From: Cnuella takakiae
GTDB lineage: Bacteria; Bacteroidota; Bacteroidia; Chitinophagales; Chitinophagaceae
NCBI RefSeq assembly: GCF_001953305.1
Contig: NZ_MTFE01000010.1
Location: forward strand, 4,787,521 to 4,838,767
Reading direction: 5' to 3'
DNA: 51,247 nt
Numbering within the stretch: position 1 is the first letter of the stretch; every line of letters starts with the position of its first letter. This document shows, one piece after another, positions 33,856 to 42,472 of this stretch. The notes beneath the pieces were generated by a model that was not told where the DNA came from, made no database searches, and saw only the letters and a list, made by a program, of their open reading frames with translations. A program made the position numbers and the translations under genes.

Positions 33856-33879
33856 AGTCGCCTCAAAACAGGATTTGAG
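33856..33879 (-). promoter_or_regulatory. Shared operator, copy 2
   Basis: The same 24 bases as at 33295-33318, with CTCAAA (33862-33867) and TTTGAG (33874-33879), 41 nt before the ATG at 33815. The AraC-type gene lies just upstream. Confidence 0.8.
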
Positions 33880-33952
33880 ACTCATTTTTATGGTTGCCGG
33901 TAGCCGGTAGCCCATTTTGGTGAGCGTTTAAAAAAGGTTCAAATCATTATGA

Positions 33953-35158
33953 TCAGGAAAGCTGCTGGATATAAGCCTTTGGACTCAGCCCCGTTGCTTT
34001 CAGAAAAGCGCGGTTGAACGTGGCTTTTGAATTGAACCCGCAATCGAAGGCGATTCCCAAAAGGGTTTGCTTTTTGTGTTCGCCGCTGGCGATCATGGCT
34101 TTTACCGCCGCTACCCGGTAGCCGTTTACAAAGTCGTTGAAGTTGGTTCCAAAACCGGAATTGATGATCCGCGACAGCTGTCCGGCGGGTATGGCCAACT
34201 TGCGGGCAAGTGCCGTCAGGCTCAGTTCGGGGTCGGTGTACATCTTTTCCTTTTCCATAGCGGCCCTGATCTGCACCTGCCAGCCATCCCACTGCGGGTC
34301 GGGCCGGGCATCCGGAGCAGCTGTTTCAATTTCCAGCACCTCGGCCTCCACCGTATCGAGGGTGGCGGCGGGCAGGTACAGTTGTACCCTGTTTTCAAGC
34401 AGCAGCGACCTGAAACCAACTTTCACCTCCACGGTATTGCCATAGCCGGTGATGGCGATGAAATAATAGATGAGCGCAAAAGTCAGGAAGTACCACCAGC
34501 TGTTGCTGTAATCGTCGGTGATAACGAAGGAAGCCCCGAACAACAGCACCCTCGCCAGCAGCATCAACAGGAATGCACCCAGGAAGCGCTCAATCCAGGG
34601 AAAACGAACCGAATCAGCATAACTCACCACCTGTACCATCAACTTGCGAAACAAGCGGTAGTAGCGCAGCGACAGCAACAGGTACACCGACATAGACAGA
34701 AAGCCCAGCGATTGGTACCAGCTCTCAAAATCAGGATCTTGTTGCGAGGCAAGGAAAAAGTACCGGTCCAACACCCACTTATCAGTTACCACCATCACAC
34801 CACTATATATAAGGTAGAGCGCGGCAGGCAACAGGTGCAAAGCATTTTTCCAGCTAAACCGGAAGGACGGGTTGAGCAGGCTTTGTACATAAAAAAACAC
34901 CACGGGCCCGATCAATAATAGTTGCTGAAAAGGGGTGTAAAAAAGAATATCCCGGTAGGGCTGGTTGTCGTACCAGCCGGCAAAGCCCACCATCCAGGGA
35001 GTGATGTACAAAATGCACAGGAAAAGAAAAGCAGCCAGCCACTTGTCCGATCCCCGGTCTTGTTGTACGCCCCGCCGCAGCAGCAACAGGGCATACACCA
35101 GCCCGTGCACAAAAAAGATGAGCAGCAGGGAACTGTACCGGTTGAACTGGAAAAGCAT
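33953..35158 (-). CDS. Membrane-anchored AraC-family transcriptional regulator
   Basis: The 401-residue protein has seven or eight membrane helices in its first 240 residues (YSSLLLIFFVHGLVYALLLL, FLFLCILYITPWMVG, LLLIGPVVFFYVQSL and others), then a linker, then an AraC double helix-turn-helix (residues about 305-401: LSLTALARKLAIPAGQLSRI, LLGIAFDCGFNSKATFNRAF, TGLSPKAYIQQ). This 7TM-AraC type is common in Bacteroidota. The ligand is unknown. It lies just upstream of the operator-bearing genes on the same strand and is a candidate for their regulator. Confidence 0.92.
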   Translation of the reverse strand: MLFQFNRYSSLLLIFFVHGLVYALLLLRRGVQQDRGSDKWLAAFLFLCILYITPWMVGFAGWYDNQPYRDILFYTPFQQLLLIGPVVFFYVQSLLNPSFRFSWKNALHLLPAALYLIYSGVMVVTDKWVLDRYFFLASQQDPDFESWYQSLGFLSMSVYLLLSLRYYRLFRKLMVQVVSYADSVRFPWIERFLGAFLLMLLARVLLFGASFVITDDYSNSWWYFLTFALIYYFIAITGYGNTVEVKVGFRSLLLENRVQLYLPAATLDTVEAEVLEIETAAPDARPDPQWDGWQVQIRAAMEKEKMYTDPELSLTALARKLAIPAGQLSRIINSGFGTNFNDFVNGYRVAAVKAMIASGEHKKQTLLGIAFDCGFNSKATFNRAFLKATGLSPKAYIQQLS

Positions 35159-35193
35159 CGCATGAAGATAATGGGATGCGGCTTATCTCCGCA

Positions 35194-35865
35194 TCAGGCG
35201 GCCACTGTACGGGTGGCCCTTGGAGCCGCTGCCTGTTTGCGGTACTTCCGGATGGTGATCCCGATACAGGTACTGCCAATTACCGTTGGCGCCAGCCACA
35301 CCAGCACCGGCGGCAGGAAGTGAATATTGGTTACCAAAAATGCCGTCCAGGTGGCAATATACCCGCCGCCCATACCGGCAATGTGCACATACAGCCAGTG
35401 TTGCTTTGAAGATGGTCCATTAAGGAAGAGCCGCACATCTTTTATGGCAAAGCTGATAGCGAGGGCACCAAAAACAAAAGGAACCGGGTTGAAACCACCA
35501 AGCCCATGTACCAGGCTGGAAATGACTAGGGCTGCGCCAAAATGAATGGCCGTAATGGCGATGGCCCAATCAAGCGGGGCGGCCTTTTGTCCGGCACCCA
35601 GTTTTTTCAGGTACAAAATCCGGTAGCCACGCACTACCATATAATAACTGAAAAAGCCCACCATAAAGAGGAACCAGTTTTCCTTGAGTATGCCTAAGGA
35701 AATGGCCGTTATAAAAACGATGGTCATACCCCAGAAATAAATCTTTCCGGTTTTCCGGTGCGCAGGGCCGCCCTTTTGGGTGATTGCGGCAATAAAGCCA
35801 CTGATCAGCGCGGTAAATCCACCCGCGATGTGGATGATGAGGAGCAATGTGATAAGGAGTGCCAT
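35194..35865 (-). CDS. DUF2306-like membrane protein
   Basis: The 223-residue protein has six or seven membrane helices. The start shows LLITLLLIIHIAGGFTALISG, with a possible haem- or metal-binding His in IHIAGG, and KGGPAHRKTGKIYFWGMT, a pattern of the DUF2306 family. Further helices include FHFGAALVISSLVHG-like and YVHIAGMGGGYIATWTAF. The ATG at 35865 is preferred over an upstream reading because it begins the first helix. It sits between the AraC and LytTR membrane regulators, all on the minus strand with gaps of 35-110 nt, so a single unit is likely. Confidence 0.78.
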   Translation of the reverse strand: MALLITLLLIIHIAGGFTALISGFIAAITQKGGPAHRKTGKIYFWGMTIVFITAISLGILKENWFLFMVGFFSYYMVVRGYRILYLKKLGAGQKAAPLDWAIAITAIHFGAALVISSLVHGLGGFNPVPFVFGALAISFAIKDVRLFLNGPSSKQHWLYVHIAGMGGGYIATWTAFLVTNIHFLPPVLVWLAPTVIGSTCIGITIRKYRKQAAAPRATRTVAA

Positions 35866-35976
35866 AGTCGTTGTTTTGCCCAAAACAACAACAGCAGCCA
35901 CCCCATTCCAAACCGGGGGGACGGACGGCAGCCTTTTGGGGCCAAACGCATAAATTGGGGCCAACAGCACTGATTA

Positions 35977-36879
35977 TCAGGCCTGTTGGGGCGAATGGGA
36001 AAGGTGCGCCAGGCGTTCGCGGATGGGTTGGGTAAGGCTGCGGCTCACCGGAACGCTCTCTTCAGCGCCCTCGATATGCAGGCGCAGACCCTGGGCATTG
36101 CCGCTGACGGCGCTTACCAGTTCCAGGTTAACGAGGTACATCCGGTGGCAGCGAAACAGTTGGGGGTAAGGAGCTACCTGCTGTTCGATACTTTTCAGCG
36201 AAGCCCGGAGCAACTGGCTGCGCACCTGCCCGCCCAACCGGAAGTGGACCCGCACATAATTGTCGGCGGAAGCGATCCAAAGCAAACCAGCCAGCGGCAG
36301 TGTCAGCCGGTCTTTTTGACCATCACCCACCAGTTCAATTGCAGCAACCGGAACGTTTGCGGGAACAATGTCCGGCGCTGCAGTTGGCGCCTCCAGGGTT
36401 TGATTTACCGCCAGGGCCGCCGCCGCATACCTGCGGTACAACAACATTTGCTTGAAAAATACCACCGCCACCACCGGGAAAATGCCCACCTGCACCGTCA
36501 TCAGCAATACCTGCCCAAAACCCCGGTACATATTTGTTTGCGGGTACAGCCAAAACATCAACCCGTAGTTGCCCGCACTGATACAAAGCAGCACCAAGAG
36601 CAGCAGCACGATTTCCTTCCAACTTTTCCAGTGTTCTTCGGCAAACAATGCCGGCAACATACGCGGCAGCCCGGCCTGTATCAAACCGCTCACCACAAAA
36701 GTGACCAGCCCAAAGCAGGCGGCATGGAGCCAAAGGGTAGCTGCAGGCAGCTCATCCATTCCAAAAGGCTGGAACAAGCCGAGGAACAAGGTGACGAACA
36801 ACCCAATAATTGCGCATACGGATAACTTCCGTTGTGTGGAGTGGCCAAATGGATATGGCTGTAGGAGAAAGCTGCGCAT
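35977..36879 (-). CDS. Membrane-anchored LytTR-family regulator
   Basis: The 300-residue protein has four membrane helices in its first 150 residues (LSVCAIIGLFVTLFLGLFQP, LWLHAACFGLVTFVVSGLIQ, IVLLLLVLLCISAGNYGLM, VLLMTVQVGIFPVVAVVFF). Then comes a LytTR DNA-binding domain (about 205-290): ADNYVRVHFRLGGQ, LLRASLKSIEQQ, LFRCHRMYLVNLELV and RSLTQPIRERLA. No receiver domain is present, so it resembles the Bacteroidota 4TM-LytTR type. The ATG at 36879 is used in place of an upstream TTG. Downstream are DUF2306-like and AraC genes. Confidence 0.9.
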   Translation of the reverse strand: MRSFLLQPYPFGHSTQRKLSVCAIIGLFVTLFLGLFQPFGMDELPAATLWLHAACFGLVTFVVSGLIQAGLPRMLPALFAEEHWKSWKEIVLLLLVLLCISAGNYGLMFWLYPQTNMYRGFGQVLLMTVQVGIFPVVAVVFFKQMLLYRRYAAAALAVNQTLEAPTAAPDIVPANVPVAAIELVGDGQKDRLTLPLAGLLWIASADNYVRVHFRLGGQVRSQLLRASLKSIEQQVAPYPQLFRCHRMYLVNLELVSAVSGNAQGLRLHIEGAEESVPVSRSLTQPIRERLAHLSHSPQQA

Positions 36880-36899
36880 TCCCAAATGTATCAATTGAT

Positions 36900-37026
36900 G
36901 GGAACACGGATGGAACGGATGAAACGTATTTATGTTTCACGCAGAGGGCGCAGAGGAGCAGGGAGCGCAGAGCTTTCAAAATCCGTTCTTACCCGTTTCA
37001 TCCGTCCAATCCGTGTTCCTATTCCC
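36900..37026. repeat. Element E2: inverted arms of 9-bp units
   Basis: The left arm (36900-36926) and right arm (36994-37019) are complementary (GGAACACGGAT...CGGATGAAACG), built from CGGATnnnn steps of 9 nt. The middle (36939-36973) is a run of CGCAGAGGG-type units, also about 9 nt. Confidence 0.8.
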
Positions 37027-37096
37027 AAAATAAAAAATCCGCCACCTTAAACTGAGATGACGGATACATTATTAATCTTCTAAAAGACGGCAGGTG

Positions 37097-39904
37097 TTAC
37101 ACCACCAAGTTCACCATCTTTCCTTTCACAAAAATCACCTTTTTGGGCTGCTTGCCTTCCAGCCATTTCTGCACCACTTCGTTTTGCAGCACCAGCGCCT
37201 CTACTTCGGGCTGGGCAGCATCGAGTGCGATGTTCATGGTGGTACGGAGCTTGCCGTTTACAGAGATGGGATACTCCTTGGTGCTTTCCGCTACGTGCTG
37301 TGCTTCAAACTTGGGGAAGGGCGCATTCAGTACCGAACCTTCATTACCCAGTTGATGCCAGAGTTCTTCGGCAACGTGGGGCGCAAAAGGGGTGAGCAAT
37401 ACCAACAGTTGTTCCAGCACCGCTTTTTTGTGGCACTTCAGGTCGCTCAGTTCATTTACGCATACCATGAAACCCGAAACACAGGTATTAAAGGAAAAAC
37501 GCTCGATATCGTCCTCGATCTTCTTGATGGTTTTGTGGAGCACCTTCAGTTCCGCTGCGGTAGGCGCATCAGTCGTAACGATCAGACCTTTTTCTTCCGA
37601 CACAAACAAACGCCACAGCTTTTTGATAAAGCGGTGTACGCCCTCGATGCCCTTGGTTTCCCAAGGCTTGCTCATTTCAACGGGGCCAAGGAACATCTCG
37701 TACATCCGGAAGGTGTCAGCGCCATATTGGGCCACGATATTGTCGGGGTTGACGGTGTTGAATTTCGACTTCGACATTTTCTCTACTTCGTTGTCGCAGA
37801 TATACTTGCCGTCTTCCAGGATAAATTCAGCGGTATTATAATCGGGCTTCCAGGTTTTGAAAGCTTCGGTGTCCAGTTCTGTTCCGTCAACAATGTTCAC
37901 ATCCACGTGGAGCTTATCCACCAGTTTGCCTTCGTATTTGCCTTCAGCATCCAGCAGTCCTTTGGAAACAAAGGTGTTGGTGCCGTTGATCCGGAAGACA
38001 AAACGGGAAGAACCCTGGATCATTCCCTGGTTCAACAACTTCTTGAACGGCTCGTCAAAGGAGATATGACCAAGATCGTACAGGGCCTTGGTCCACATGC
38101 GGCTGTAGAGCAGGTGACCTACGGCGTGCTCGGTACCACCCACATACAGGTCAACCTGGCGCCAGTAGTCGGAAGCCTTGCGGTCGCAGAAAGCGCCTTC
38201 GTTGTGCGGGTCCATATAGCGGAGGAAGTACCAGGAGGAACCGGCATAGCCAGGCATCGTATTGGTTTCCAGGTGCTGGCTCGTCCATTCGGGAATATTT
38301 GAGAGGGGTCCTTCCCCTTCGGGGCCAGGGCCGTAGCTGTCCACGTGGGGCAGTTCCAGGGGCAACTCGCTTTCGCTGAGCGGGTAAGCCACGCCATCGA
38401 TCCATTTTACAGGAAAGGGCTCGCCCCAGTAGCGCTGGCGGCTGAAGGCAGCGTCGCGCATCCGGAAGTTGACCTTGCGTTTGCCGATGCCCATTTCTTC
38501 CAGTCTGGCAGCTACCACTTCAATAGCGTCGCGCATCACCATGCCGTCGAGGAAACCGCTGTTGGTGAGTTTCGCATCCTTGGTATTATTGGCTTCTTCG
38601 CCGTTGTAGGCATCGCCAATAATATTGGTGATGGGTATGTTGAAATGCTGGGCAAACTTGTGGTCGCGCTCATCGCCGCAGGGTACGGCCATGATGGCGC
38701 CGGTGCCATAACCGGCCAGCACGTATTCGGAAATCCAGATGGGAATCTCCCTTCCATCGAAAGGGTTCACGGCATAGGCGCCAGTGAACACACCCGAGAT
38801 TTTCTTCTCGGCCATGCGCTCCCTTTCGGAGCGGCTTTTTACATAAGCCACGTATTCATCCACCGCACCTTCCTGCCCGTTGCCCTTGATCTCGTGTACC
38901 AGGTCCAGTTCGGGGGCAATTACCATAAAGTCCACACCAAAGATGGTATCGGGACGGGTGGTGTACACCCGCAACTTTTTGTCGGAGCCCTTGATGGCAA
39001 AATCAATCTCCGCACCGGTGCTCTTACCGATCCAGTTCGATTGCATCTCCTTCATGGCGTCGGAGAAGTCAACGGTTTGCAGGCCTTGGAGCAGGCGGTC
39101 GGCGTACTCGGTAATGCGCAGGTACCATTGGCGGAGGCGTTTCTTTTCTACCGGGAAACCGCCGCGTTCGCTTACGCCGTTCACCACCTCGTCGTTGGCC
39201 AGCACGGTGCCAAGGGCCTCGCACCAGTTCACCTCGCCATAGCCGCAATAGGATACGCGGTACTCCATCAGGATGGTTTGGCGGGTCTTTTCATCGAAAG
39301 AAGCCCATTCTTCCGCTGTGAAGGTGTTCCCATATTCCGTTTCACGTTTCACGTTTGCCGGAAACTGGAACCCGGAATTCGGTATGGGATGGTTCCTGTT
39401 GCCTTCTTTTTCCAAAAAGGCAATCAAGCTTTCGATGGGCTCGGTTTTATTGCTTTGGCGGTTGTACCAGCTGTTGAAGAGCTGGAGGAAGATCCACTGC
39501 GTCCATTTATAATAACCGGGCTGCGACGTGTTCACTTCCCGGCTCCAGTCGAAGCAAAAGCCGATCTTATCCAGTTGCTTGCGGAAGGTGTCGATGTTTT
39601 TGGCGGTGCTCACGGCCGGGTGCACGCCGTGTTCGATGGCGTACTGCTCGGCGGGCAGGCCAAAAGCATCGTAACCCATGGGGTGGAGCACGTTGAAGCC
39701 CCGGTTGCGTTTGTAGCGGGCAAAGATGTCGGAGGCAATATAACCCAGGGGGTGTCCTACGTGAAGGCCTGCGCCACTGGGGTAAGGAAACATATCCAGT
39801 ACATAGTACTTGGGTTTGTCACTTTCATTGGGCACCTGGTAGGCCTTGGAAGCTTCCCACTGTGCCTGCCATTTCTGTTCGATTGCGCTGAAGTTGTATT
39901 CCAT
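37097..39904 (-). CDS. leuS: Leucine--tRNA ligase
   Basis: The 935-residue class I synthetase attaches Leu to tRNA-Leu. It shows PSGAGLHVGHPLGY (HIGH-type motif), the LeuRS family stretch GWDAFGLPAEQYAI-like (here GYDAFGLPAEQYAIEHGVHP), an editing (CP1) domain with TTRPDTIFGV and GTGAIMAVPCGDERDHKFA, a KMSKSKFN signature near 720, and an anticodon-binding end. The length is somewhat above the 860-870 of E. coli and fits Bacteroidota. It has its own promoter region, shared with ftsX on the other strand, which contains element E3. Confidence 0.98.
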   Translation of the reverse strand: MEYNFSAIEQKWQAQWEASKAYQVPNESDKPKYYVLDMFPYPSGAGLHVGHPLGYIASDIFARYKRNRGFNVLHPMGYDAFGLPAEQYAIEHGVHPAVSTAKNIDTFRKQLDKIGFCFDWSREVNTSQPGYYKWTQWIFLQLFNSWYNRQSNKTEPIESLIAFLEKEGNRNHPIPNSGFQFPANVKRETEYGNTFTAEEWASFDEKTRQTILMEYRVSYCGYGEVNWCEALGTVLANDEVVNGVSERGGFPVEKKRLRQWYLRITEYADRLLQGLQTVDFSDAMKEMQSNWIGKSTGAEIDFAIKGSDKKLRVYTTRPDTIFGVDFMVIAPELDLVHEIKGNGQEGAVDEYVAYVKSRSERERMAEKKISGVFTGAYAVNPFDGREIPIWISEYVLAGYGTGAIMAVPCGDERDHKFAQHFNIPITNIIGDAYNGEEANNTKDAKLTNSGFLDGMVMRDAIEVVAARLEEMGIGKRKVNFRMRDAAFSRQRYWGEPFPVKWIDGVAYPLSESELPLELPHVDSYGPGPEGEGPLSNIPEWTSQHLETNTMPGYAGSSWYFLRYMDPHNEGAFCDRKASDYWRQVDLYVGGTEHAVGHLLYSRMWTKALYDLGHISFDEPFKKLLNQGMIQGSSRFVFRINGTNTFVSKGLLDAEGKYEGKLVDKLHVDVNIVDGTELDTEAFKTWKPDYNTAEFILEDGKYICDNEVEKMSKSKFNTVNPDNIVAQYGADTFRMYEMFLGPVEMSKPWETKGIEGVHRFIKKLWRLFVSEEKGLIVTTDAPTAAELKVLHKTIKKIEDDIERFSFNTCVSGFMVCVNELSDLKCHKKAVLEQLLVLLTPFAPHVAEELWHQLGNEGSVLNAPFPKFEAQHVAESTKEYPISVNGKLRTTMNIALDAAQPEVEALVLQNEVVQKWLEGKQPKKVIFVKGKMVNLVV

Positions 39905-39922
39905 GGAGGAGGTCGATCATTT

Positions 39923-40012
39923 ATCGTGAATGGGGAATGGTGAATGAGCAATACTGCCGGTCTATTGGTGTATTCAATATTCACAATTCACCATTGACCA
40001 TTCACCGTCCGG
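39923..40012. repeat. Element E3: inverted arms of 7-bp units (ATGGTGA type)
   Basis: Left: ATCGTGA ATGGGGA, then ATGGTGA ATGAGCA. Right, complemented: ATGGTCA ATGGTGA, then ATTGTGA ATATTGA. It lies in the divergent leuS/ftsX promoter region, 18 nt from the leuS ATG. Confidence 0.85.
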
Positions 40013-40118
40013 CAATATCCGCCGGCCCCTGCCGTTAAAGGTTGGCAAAAATAACTGATTGATCCTGTAATACATGGCCTTTCGCCGAGGGTCTTCCCCC
40101 TTTCTGACCCTGATCCTT

Positions 40119-40126
40119 TATTTTTG
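40119..40126 (+). promoter_or_regulatory. Bacteroidota -7 box for ftsX
   Basis: TATTTTTG fits TAnnTTTG, 25 nt before the ATG at 40152. It supports that start over the ORF beginning at 40074. Confidence 0.6.
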
Positions 40127-40151
40127 CCCCACTTCAAAAACAACTGAACCG

Positions 40152-41024
40152 ATGTCGCAATTTGGCAAAGCCGCTTCCAAACGTGGAAAACCGTCCTACT
40201 TCATGTCGATCCTGGGTGTAACCCTGGTGCTTTTTCTGTTGGGCATCGTGGGTTGGATCACCATCAACTCGCAAAAACTGATCGAATATTTCAAGGAGAG
40301 TGTGGAAGTACAGGTGTTCCTCAAACCCAATATCCAGGACACCGCCCGCCAAAGCCTGCAAAACTATATTGCCGCCCAGCCTTATACCAAGGCGGTGCGC
40401 TATACCGATAAGGAATCAGCCAAAAAAGAATGGATGAAAACCGGTGGCGAAGATTTTACCGAGTTCCTCGACAACGCACTGCTGCCTACTTCCATCGATT
40501 TTACCCTCAAGGCCGACTTCGTGGATTCGGTGCGCCTCAACCAGATCAAGACCACCATCGGCAGCAACCCCAACGTGGATGAAGTAAAATACCCCACCGC
40601 CGTGGTAGGCAAGATGCAGCGCAACTTCAACCTGATCAGCCTGGTGCTGGCAGGCGTGGCCATCCTCATCGCCGTGCTGGTAATTGTGCTGATCGACAAT
40701 ACCATCCGCCTGGCGATGTTTTCGAACCGCTTTATCATCAAAACCATGCAGATGGTGGGTGCTACGCGCTGGTTTATTGCCAAGCCGCTGAACATCAGGG
40801 CTATTGTAAACGGCGCTGTATCGGCACTGATTGCCATTGCACTGGTGTATGGCGTCATCACCGTTGCCGAGCGCTTCCTGCCCGACCTGCAGGCCCTCCG
40901 CGACAACGGCCTGCTGCTCCTTTTGTTCCTGGCACTCATCATCATCGGCATCACCATCACCCTTTTCAGCACCCACCGCAGCGTGGTGAAGTATTTGCGG
41001 ATGAAGCTGGATGAACTGTATTAA
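40152..41024 (+). CDS. ftsX: Cell division / ABC transporter permease FtsX
   Basis: The 290-residue protein has the FtsX layout. One membrane helix (about 20-38) is followed by an extracytoplasmic domain (45-170, VEVQVFLKPNI...YTDKESAKKEWM), then three more helices with the conserved cytosolic loop MFSNRFIIKTMQMVGATRWFI. It ends in FSTHRSVVKYLRMKLDELY. With the ATPase FtsE (not in the window), it forms an ABC-type complex that controls peptidoglycan hydrolases at division. DUF3098 and uppP follow, the usual order in Bacteroidota. Confidence 0.95.
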   Translation: MSQFGKAASKRGKPSYFMSILGVTLVLFLLGIVGWITINSQKLIEYFKESVEVQVFLKPNIQDTARQSLQNYIAAQPYTKAVRYTDKESAKKEWMKTGGEDFTEFLDNALLPTSIDFTLKADFVDSVRLNQIKTTIGSNPNVDEVKYPTAVVGKMQRNFNLISLVLAGVAILIAVLVIVLIDNTIRLAMFSNRFIIKTMQMVGATRWFIAKPLNIRAIVNGAVSALIAIALVYGVITVAERFLPDLQALRDNGLLLLLFLALIIIGITITLFSTHRSVVKYLRMKLDELY

Positions 41025-41025
41025 T

Positions 41026-41115
41026 CAGCTAATTAGCCAATGGGCTAATTAGCTAAAATATCTACAGCTAGTTGCCTTCATTAGCACATTAGCATATTAT
41101 CACATTAGCTCATTG
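41026..41115. repeat. Element E4: inverted arms of 8-bp units (GCTAATTA type)
   Basis: Left: GCTAATTA GCCAATGG, then GCTAATTA GCTAAAAT. Right, complemented: GCTAATGT GATAATAT, then GCTAATGT GCTAATGA. It starts 2 nt after the ftsX stop. The core ACAGC...TGCC and TTAGCACATT resemble E8. Confidence 0.88.
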
Positions 41116-41153
41116 TCCTTTTTCCTTTTCTTTGCCCCACTTAAGTTTGATTC

Positions 41154-41432
41154 ATGGAAACAAAAACAAAAAGAACGGCCCTCGATACAGAAACCGCTTC
41201 CGGTGCCGGCCGCGTTTCTTTTTTTGATAAAAGCAATTACACCTGGATGCTGATTGGCGCCGCGGTAATGATTGTGGGCTTTCTGCTGATGGCCGGCGGC
41301 CGCAGCGAAGACCCCAACGTGTTCAAACCCGAAGAAGTGTACAGCACTACCCGCATCACCATTGCGCCCATCCTCATCCTGGCAGGCCTGGTGATCGAGA
41401 TCTATGCCATCTTTCGTAATCCCAAAGCCTGA
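41154..41432 (+). CDS. DUF3098 family membrane protein
   Basis: The 92-residue protein has two membrane helices (about 27-45 and 65-83). It carries the DUF3098 signature FDKSNYTWMLIGAAVMIVG and the second-helix start YSTTRITIAPILILAGLVIE. The family sits between ftsX and uppP in Bacteroidota and may help cell-envelope function, but no activity is known. The next gene starts 22 nt downstream, so they form an operon. Confidence 0.92.
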   Translation: METKTKRTALDTETASGAGRVSFFDKSNYTWMLIGAAVMIVGFLLMAGGRSEDPNVFKPEEVYSTTRITIAPILILAGLVIEIYAIFRNPKA

Positions 41433-41454
41433 CCCGCTCATATTTCAATAATCC

Positions 41455-42312
41455 ATGAGCATTCTTGAAGCCGTTATCGTGGCCATAATTGAAGGCCTGA
41501 CCGAGTTTTTGCCCGTGTCTTCCACCGGGCATATGATCATCGCCTCCTCACTATTGGGCGTAGCCGAAAACGACTTCACCAAGGTATTTGAAGTTTCTAT
41601 TCAGCTGGGCGCCATCCTGGCCGTAGTGCTGGTATACTGGCGCAAGTTTTTCCAGTTCAACAACCCCATTTTTTACGCCAAGCTCATTGCCGGCGTTGTG
41701 CCCGCCCTGCTGGCAGGCCTGTTTTTCAACGATGCCATCGAGGCCCTGTTGGGCAGCGAACTGGTGGTAGCCATCGCCCTGCTGCTGGGTGGCTTTATCC
41801 TTTTGTACATCGACCGCCTTTTTCCACAGCCTGTTCACTCCGACCTGCTGGCTACCGAAACTACCCGTAGCGAATTGATTGAAGCCGACGAGCAACTGAC
41901 TTTTAAAAAAGCGTTTGTTGTGGGTTGCTGGCAGCTCCTGGCCATGATCCCGGGTGTGAGCCGCAGTGCTTCCTCCATCATTGGTGGCATGCAGCAAAAG
42001 TTGAGTCGCAACTTCGCTGCAGAATTCTCTTTCTTCCTGGCCGTACCCACCATGGTGGCGGCAACCGGTTATTCCCTTTTCCTGAAAGACTGGGGTACAG
42101 AAGAAGCCAAGGGCTTTGAACTGATCCTGGCATCGCAGCAAAACATCATTGCCTTTGTGGTTGGCAACATGGTGGCCTTTGTGGTGGCGCTACTGGCTAT
42201 CCGCTTCTTTATTTCCTATTTAAAAAAATACGGTTTCCGCATCTTCGGCATCTACCGCATCATTGTTGGCACCATCCTGATTGTGTTGTACTGGATGGGA
42301 CTGCTCGGGTGA
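41455..42312 (+). CDS. uppP: Undecaprenyl-diphosphatase (UppP/BacA)
   Basis: The 285-residue integral membrane enzyme turns undecaprenyl diphosphate into the monophosphate carrier used for cell-wall synthesis, and over-expression gives bacitracin resistance. Motifs: EGLTEFLPVSSTGH (first active site region, with Glu17 and the Ser/His pair) and PGVSRSAS (second, with Arg). There are about eight membrane helices. It follows DUF3098 and stands near ftsX, a usual gene order in this phylum. The next gene in related genomes is often truB; here an intergenic repeat and an UMF1 transporter follow. Confidence 0.96.
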   Translation: MSILEAVIVAIIEGLTEFLPVSSTGHMIIASSLLGVAENDFTKVFEVSIQLGAILAVVLVYWRKFFQFNNPIFYAKLIAGVVPALLAGLFFNDAIEALLGSELVVAIALLLGGFILLYIDRLFPQPVHSDLLATETTRSELIEADEQLTFKKAFVVGCWQLLAMIPGVSRSASSIIGGMQQKLSRNFAAEFSFFLAVPTMVAATGYSLFLKDWGTEEAKGFELILASQQNIIAFVVGNMVAFVVALLAIRFFISYLKKYGFRIFGIYRIIVGTILIVLYWMGLLG

Positions 42313-42411
42313 TTGATGATTATTGATTATTCAAGTCAACCTACTGTGGCAACTGGTCCCAAACCAGGAAAACGCCAATAATTAGTAATGAATAATCAAT
42401 AATCACTCACT
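42310..42411. repeat. Element E5: inverted arms of 7-bp units (TTGATTA type)
   Basis: Left: ATGATTA TTGATTA TTC. Right, complemented: GTGAGTG ATTATTG, then ATTATTC ATTACTA. The left end overlaps the uppP stop codon (42310-42312). Confidence 0.85.
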
Positions 42412-42472
42412 AAGACAGCCAGCTGCAATCAAGGGCACAAATGCCTATTTTCACAGCCTTACAATTCCACCA

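Noticed and set aside
37094-39943. Long open frames on the + strand (402 and 532 codons) opposite leuS
   Set aside because: They lie fully in the antisense of a confident leuS, have no recognisable domains and the residue pattern of reversed codon use.
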